Source: a gamma proteobacterium L18
GTDB lineage: Bacteria; Pseudomonadota; Gammaproteobacteria; Pseudomonadales; Pseudomonadaceae
DNA length: 63,757 bases
Assembly (NCBI GenBank): GCA_000497835.1
Contig: KI547167.1
Location: forward strand, 85,122 to 148,878
Direction: 5' to 3'
The position numbers were made by a program, and so were the translations under genes. The notes beneath the pieces are model-generated. The model searched no databases, was not told where the DNA came from, and saw only the letters and a list, made by a program, of their open reading frames with translations. The stretch's first letter is position 1; the number at the start of each line of letters is the position of its first letter. Positions 59,719 to 63,757 of this stretch are shown piece after piece.

Positions 59719-61434
59719 ATGCGCACCAGTCAATATTTGCTCGCCACCCAGAAAGAAATCCCCAACGACGCGGTCGTGATCAGCCATCAACTGATGCTGC
59801 GCGCCGGCATGATCCGCAAGCTTGCTTCGGGCCTGTACACCTGGCTGCCGATGGGCCTGCGCGTGATGCGCAAGGTGGAAAACATCGTGCGCGAGGAAAT
59901 GGACGCCGCCGGCGCCCTGGAAGTACTGATGCCAGGCATCCAACCTGCCGAACTGTGGCAGGAATCGGGCCGCTGGGAGCAATACGGCCCCGAGCTGCTG
60001 CGCCTGAACGACCGTCACGGTCGTGATTTCTGCGCAGGCCCCACCCACGAAGAAGTCATCACTGATCTGGCGCGCAACGAGCTCAACAGCTACAAGCAGC
60101 TGCCGATCAACCTGTACCAGATCCAGACCAAATTCCGCGACGAAATCCGTCCGCGCTTCGGCCTGATGCGCGGTCGCGAATTCATCATGAAGGACGCCTA
60201 CTCCTTCCACGCCGACCAGGCATCGCTGCAGCAAACCTACGACCGCATGCACCAGGCGTACTGCAACGTCTTCACCCGCCTGGGCCTGAAATTCCGCCCG
60301 GTTGAAGCCGACAACGGCTCCATCGGTGGCGCTGGCTCCCACGAGTTCCACGTGCTGGCCGAGTCCGGCGAAGACGATATCGTATTCAGCGATAGCTCCG
60401 ACTACGCCGCCAACATCGAGAAAGCCGAAGCCATCCCTCGCGAGACCTCCCGTGGCGCCGCCACCGAGGAACTGCGCCTGGTGGACACGCCAAACGCCAA
60501 GACCATCGCCGAGTTGGTGGAAAACTTTGGCCTGGCCATCGAGAAAACCGTCAAGACCCTGATCGTGCACGCCGCCGAAGAAGGCAAACTGATCGCCCTG
60601 GTGATCCGTGGCGACCACGAGCTGAACGAAATCAAAGCCGGCAACCACCCGCTGGTGGCCAGCCCCCTGGTCATGGCCAGCGACGCCGAACTGCGTGACG
60701 CCATCGGCGCCGGCGCCGGCTCCCTGGGCCCGCTGAACCTGCCGCTGCCGTGCATCATCGACCGTTCGGTTGCGCTGATGAGCGACTTTGGCGTGGGCGC
60801 CAACATCGATGACAAGCACTACTTCGGCGTGAACTGGGAACGCGACCTGCCGGTTCCGGAAGTCGCCGACCTGCGCAACGTAGTAGAGGGCGACCCAAGC
60901 CCGGATGGCCAGGGCACCCTGGTGATCAAGCGCGGCATTGAAGTGGGCCACATCTTCCAGCTGGGCACCAAGTACAGCGAAGCCATGAAGTGCCAGGTAT
61001 TGGGCGAGAACGGCAAGCCGGTCACCCTGACCATGGGCTGCTACGGCATCGGCGTTTCCCGCGTGGTGGCTGCGGCCATCGAGCAGAACAACGACGCCGG
61101 CGGCATCATCTGGAACGACACCCTGGCGCCGTACCAGATTGCCCTGGTGCCACTGCGCTACGAAACCGAACAGGTACGCGAGGCGACTGACAAGCTGTAC
61201 GCCGACCTCACCGCCGCCGGATTCGAAGTACTGCTGGACGACCGCGACAAGAAGACCAGCCCCGGCATCAAGTTCGCCGACATGGAGCTGATCGGTATTC
61301 CGCACCGCATCGTCGTCAGCGATCGCGGCCTGGCCGAAGGCAACCTGGAATACAAGAGCCGCACCGAAAGCGAGGCTCAAGCCATTCCGGTGGCCGACGT
61401 GCTGTCGTTCATCCAGGCCCGCGTGCGTCGCTGA
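59719..61434 (+). CDS. proS: Proline--tRNA ligase ProS
   Basis: Class II aminoacyl-tRNA synthetase of 571 residues, bacterial type. Motif 2 is in [19 protein letters not shown], motif 3 in [16 protein letters not shown], and the YbaK-like editing insertion lies between (about 240-390). ATG 59719 (MRTSQYLL) is the family start; the longer frame from 59,644 begins inside the porin terminator. Confidence 0.97.
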   Translation: MRTSQYLLATQKEIPNDAVVISHQLMLRAGMIRKLASGLYTWLPMGLRVMRKVENIVREEMDAAGALEVLMPGIQPAELWQESGRWEQYGPELLRLNDRHGRDFCAGPTHEEVITDLARNELNSYKQLPINLYQIQTKFRDEIRPRFGLMRGREFIMKDAYSFHADQASLQQTYDRMHQAYCNVFTRLGLKFRPVEADNGSIGGAGSHEFHVLAESGEDDIVFSDSSDYAANIEKAEAIPRETSRGAATEELRLVDTPNAKTIAELVENFGLAIEKTVKTLIVHAAEEGKLIALVIRGDHELNEIKAGNHPLVASPLVMASDAELRDAIGAGAGSLGPLNLPLPCIIDRSVALMSDFGVGANIDDKHYFGVNWERDLPVPEVADLRNVVEGDPSPDGQGTLVIKRGIEVGHIFQLGTKYSEAMKCQVLGENGKPVTLTMGCYGIGVSRVVAAAIEQNNDAGGIIWNDTLAPYQIALVPLRYETEQVREATDKLYADLTAAGFEVLLDDRDKKTSPGIKFADMELIGIPHRIVVSDRGLAEGNLEYKSRTESEAQAIPVADVLSFIQARVRR

Positions 61435-61452
61435 TTCAAGACCCGAGACCCC

Positions 61453-62403
61453 ATGTATAAGCAAAGTGGCTTGAAACTGGGGGGCGCCGCCTTGTGCGGC
61501 GCCCTGATGCTGAGCGGCTGTGCCAATCACATGTCACAGCGCAGCGAGCATGACGAGCGGGTCGAGCGAAAGCTGCTCGACCACACCCTGCAGATCGATG
61601 CCGGCAGCCCCGCCTCCCTGGAGCTGCCGCAGCGCAAGGTCCGCATCCGCGAACAAAAGACCTTTGAGGTCACCGAGTTCGAGGTCACGCGCCGTTATGA
61701 TCGCTACACGCCCTATCAACCCTGGCGCGAACTGTACGAAGTGCCACTGGGTGCGGTGGCGGTGGTGGCCGGTGTCGGCGCCAACGTGGTCAACGTGCTG
61801 ATGTTCGGGCAGTTGCCCGACAGCGTCACCAAGGACTGGATCAACTACGGCTTCGCCGGGCTCAACCCGTTCATGAACGTGCAGTCCAATGGCCGCGCCC
61901 AGCAGAATCTTGCCGGCGTGGACCAGGTGCAGAAAGACAAGCGCCTGGAAACCACCAGCCTGCCGTGGAGCGAGCGCCCGGTTGAAGTGCTGTCGGGCAA
62001 GCAGACCTATGATCTGACCACTGACCGCAATGGCGTGCTCAACGTCAACCTGCTGGACAGCCCGTTTGCCGACCAGGATTTGAAGAACATAAGCCAGCTG
62101 AAGATCAGTGTCGAGGATGCGGACGACAACGTACGCGCTGACTCGACCCTGGGCCTGGGCAGCGACTTGCGCGGCAAGCTGGCAGAGGCGCACGCCTTGA
62201 TTTATGACGACCTGGAAGGCGAAGACGTGCGGCAATGGGTGCACAGGGTCAAGCGTTTGTCCGACCTGGGCATGGAACAGGAAGCCAGCGAGCTGGAGCA
62301 GAGCCTGATCGAGCTGACGCGCAATGACCCGGAGCTGCAGCAGCAGTTTTTGAAATCGTTGACGCGCGATGCGGGGCGACTGGTCGCCGATCCAGGCCTG
62401 TAG
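61453..62403 (+). CDS. Putative lipoprotein of unknown function
   Basis: Protein of 316 residues with a lipoprotein signal ending MLSGC (Cys at about residue 23). One hydrophobic segment follows later (about 98-118, LGAVAVVAGVGANVVNVLMF). The C-terminal part is acidic and helical. I do not recognise a named domain. It starts 18 bases after the proS stop and is probably cotranscribed. Confidence 0.8.
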   Translation: MYKQSGLKLGGAALCGALMLSGCANHMSQRSEHDERVERKLLDHTLQIDAGSPASLELPQRKVRIREQKTFEVTEFEVTRRYDRYTPYQPWRELYEVPLGAVAVVAGVGANVVNVLMFGQLPDSVTKDWINYGFAGLNPFMNVQSNGRAQQNLAGVDQVQKDKRLETTSLPWSERPVEVLSGKQTYDLTTDRNGVLNVNLLDSPFADQDLKNISQLKISVEDADDNVRADSTLGLGSDLRGKLAEAHALIYDDLEGEDVRQWVHRVKRLSDLGMEQEASELEQSLIELTRNDPELQQQFLKSLTRDAGRLVADPGL

Positions 62404-62407
62404 CCCT

Positions 62408-62435
62408 GTAGCCGCTGCCTGGCGGCAGCGGCTAC
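62408..62435. terminator. Perfect hairpin between converging genes
   Basis: GTAGCCGCTGCC and GGCAGCGGCTAC form a 12-bp perfect stem over a TGGC loop between the lipoprotein and dinB stops. It resembles a minimal family D REP unit and may act as a shared terminator, though no T-run is present. Confidence 0.6.
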
Positions 62436-62443
62436 AGCTCACC

Positions 62444-63499
62444 CTAAAACAACTCCAATTGCTCCAACGCCCCACGCAGATCCTGCAACCGCACGCCAAT
62501 CCCCAACAGCCGCACCGGCTTGCCACCCCGCGCCACCGCCTGCATCAGCAATTGCTGATAACTCTCCAAGTCCCTGCCCGCCCCCGCCTGTTCCAGCGTG
62601 GTCTGGGTAAAGTCATGAAACTTGACCTTCACGAACGGCTTGCCGGCTTTATAGCTGCTGTCAATGCGGCCCATGCGCGTGGCCAGGGTTTCCATCAGCT
62701 CAGGCAACTTGGCCAGGCACGCGGTCACATCCGGAAGATCGGTGTCGTAGGTGTTCTCGACGCTGATCGACTGGCGCCGGCTGTCGTTATGCACCGGGCG
62801 CTCGTCGATGCCCCGCGCCAGGTTCCACAGGCGCTCGCCGAAACTGCCAAACTCGCGCACCAAGGCCAGTTTTTTCCAATCGCGCAACTCAAGGCACGTA
62901 GCGATGCCCAGGCGCGCCAGCTTGTCAGCCGTGACCTTGCCTACACCATGCAGCTTGTTCACCGGCAGCGCGGCGACGAAATCCTCGACTTCGTTCGGCG
63001 TCACCACAAACAGCCCATTGGGTTTGCGCCAGTCACTGGCGATCTTGGCCAGGAACTTGTTGGGCGCCACCCCGGCAGAGACCGTGATGTGCAATCGCCG
63101 GGCAACCTTGCGACGGATATCCTCGGCGATACGGGTGGCGCTGCCGGAGAAATGCGGGCAGTCGGATACATCTAGGTAGGCTTCATCCAGCGACAGCGGC
63201 TCGATCAGCTCGGTGTACTCGCGAAAGATGCCGTGGATTTCCCGCGAGGCTTCCTTATAGGCGTCCATGCGCGGCTTGACGATGGTGAGGTCCGGGCACA
63301 ACTTCAAAGCATGACGCGACGACATGGCCGAGCGCACACCATAGGCTCGCGCCTCATAGTTGCAGGTAGCGATGACCCCACGGCGATCCGCCGAGCCGCC
63401 GACAGCCAATGGTTTGCCCGCCAGACTGGGGTCGTCCCGCATCTCGATGGCTGCGTAGAAGCAATCGCAGTCGACGTGGATGATTTTGCGCTGTGTCAT
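62444..63499 (-). CDS. dinB: DNA polymerase IV DinB
   Basis: Y-family translesion polymerase of 351 residues. Catalytic acids are in HVDCDCFYAAIE and SLDEAYLDVS. The helix-hairpin-helix segment is LHGVGKVTADKLARLG, the little-finger domain follows, and the C-terminal LEQLELF is a beta-clamp binding motif. The start and length are typical. I see no clear LexA box in the upstream 100 bases. Confidence 0.96.
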   Translation of the reverse strand: MTQRKIIHVDCDCFYAAIEMRDDPSLAGKPLAVGGSADRRGVIATCNYEARAYGVRSAMSSRHALKLCPDLTIVKPRMDAYKEASREIHGIFREYTELIEPLSLDEAYLDVSDCPHFSGSATRIAEDIRRKVARRLHITVSAGVAPNKFLAKIASDWRKPNGLFVVTPNEVEDFVAALPVNKLHGVGKVTADKLARLGIATCLELRDWKKLALVREFGSFGERLWNLARGIDERPVHNDSRRQSISVENTYDTDLPDVTACLAKLPELMETLATRMGRIDSSYKAGKPFVKVKFHDFTQTTLEQAGAGRDLESYQQLLMQAVARGGKPVRLLGIGVRLQDLRGALEQLELF

Positions 63500-63720
63500 G
63501 GCCCGGCGTTCTGTCTATAAAGGAAGCGCTTTCCTACAAAGCGTGCCACCAGTATCTCACTCGCTTGGCCGGGATGGCAGGCTTGCCGTCGTCGTTGAAT
63601 TTATTTTCTCAATTGAAAACGAGCCTGCAATAGGCTTGGGAGCCCCGGCCTGACTGGCCTGAAGCCCCTTTCTGAGCACCCTAAGCATTTGAACAAAAAG
63701 ACTTTTCCTGAAACTGCCAT

Positions 63721-63748
63721 TTGACAGGCCAAGGGAAATCTGTAGAAT
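63721..63748 (+). promoter_or_regulatory. Sigma-70 promoter reading out of the right edge
   Basis: TTGACA at 63721-63726 and TAGAAT at 63743-63748 are 16 bases apart, close to consensus. It points to a gene or RNA starting just beyond the window. The preceding 200 bases (63,500-63,720) hold no recognised gene. Confidence 0.65.
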
Positions 63749-63757
63749 CAACTCCAC

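Noticed and set aside
14582..62435. A CRISPR array formed by the repeated palindromes
   Set aside because: The repeats are scattered as single facing pairs of different families, without regular spacers or cas genes.

Overview
The window is chromosomal DNA of a high-GC fluorescent pseudomonad, most likely of the Pseudomonas putida group. The glpFKRD block, the aatJQMP/aauSR acidic amino acid system, the ybgC-tolQRAB-pal-cpoB cluster, the OprD-family porin beside proS, and the many short paired repeats of REP type all point that way. Over 50 protein genes, one tRNA-Lys and at least six families of REP-like inverted repeats can be supported.

Region by region: 1-5,600 is glycerol uptake and catabolism (facilitator, kinase, DeoR-type repressor, glycerol-3-phosphate dehydrogenase), with GlpR-like operators before glpF and glpD. 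5,600-12,400 is an acidic amino acid ABC importer behind a sigma-54 promoter with two AauR-like sites, followed by its DctB-type kinase and sigma-54 activator. 12,400-14,500 holds an orphan P-loop ATPase behind a palindromic promoter and a MipA/OmpV protein. 14,700-21,100 is an uncharacterised system: an HAD phosphatase, a class III PLP enzyme and an alpha/beta hydrolase behind their own sigma-54 promoter, followed by a dedicated-looking kinase/activator pair. 21,100-24,000 has a secreted alpha/beta hydrolase and metR, divergent from a stand-alone MetE N-domain fragment. 24,000-35,100 is a mixed block (Nudix, Lhr helicase, FMN-type glutamate synthase, YheU, CsrA, YnfA, SDR, OpgC, NadA).

35,600-42,050 is a tightly coupled seven-gene operon lying between nadA and tRNA-Lys: two GT2 glycosyltransferases, a FAD oxidoreductase, a polytopic GT-C-like membrane protein, an NAD-epimerase-like protein, a TIM-barrel sugar isomerase and an EmrE-like small transporter. 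It has the parts of a Gtr/Arn-type lipid-carrier glycosylation pathway with extra sugar-building enzymes, and is the best candidate for an undescribed accessory system. 42,100-54,800 is conserved core on the minus strand: tRNA-Lys, queC/queE, the Tol-Pal cluster, ruvBAC, yebC, aspS and a FmdB zinc ribbon. 54,900-63,757 has a ribbon-helix-helix protein, a membrane-anchored cold-shock protein, slyX, a HIT protein, an OprD porin, proS, a lipoprotein, dinB and a strong promoter running off the right edge.

All assignments come from reading the sequence and from memory of the families; no database search was run.
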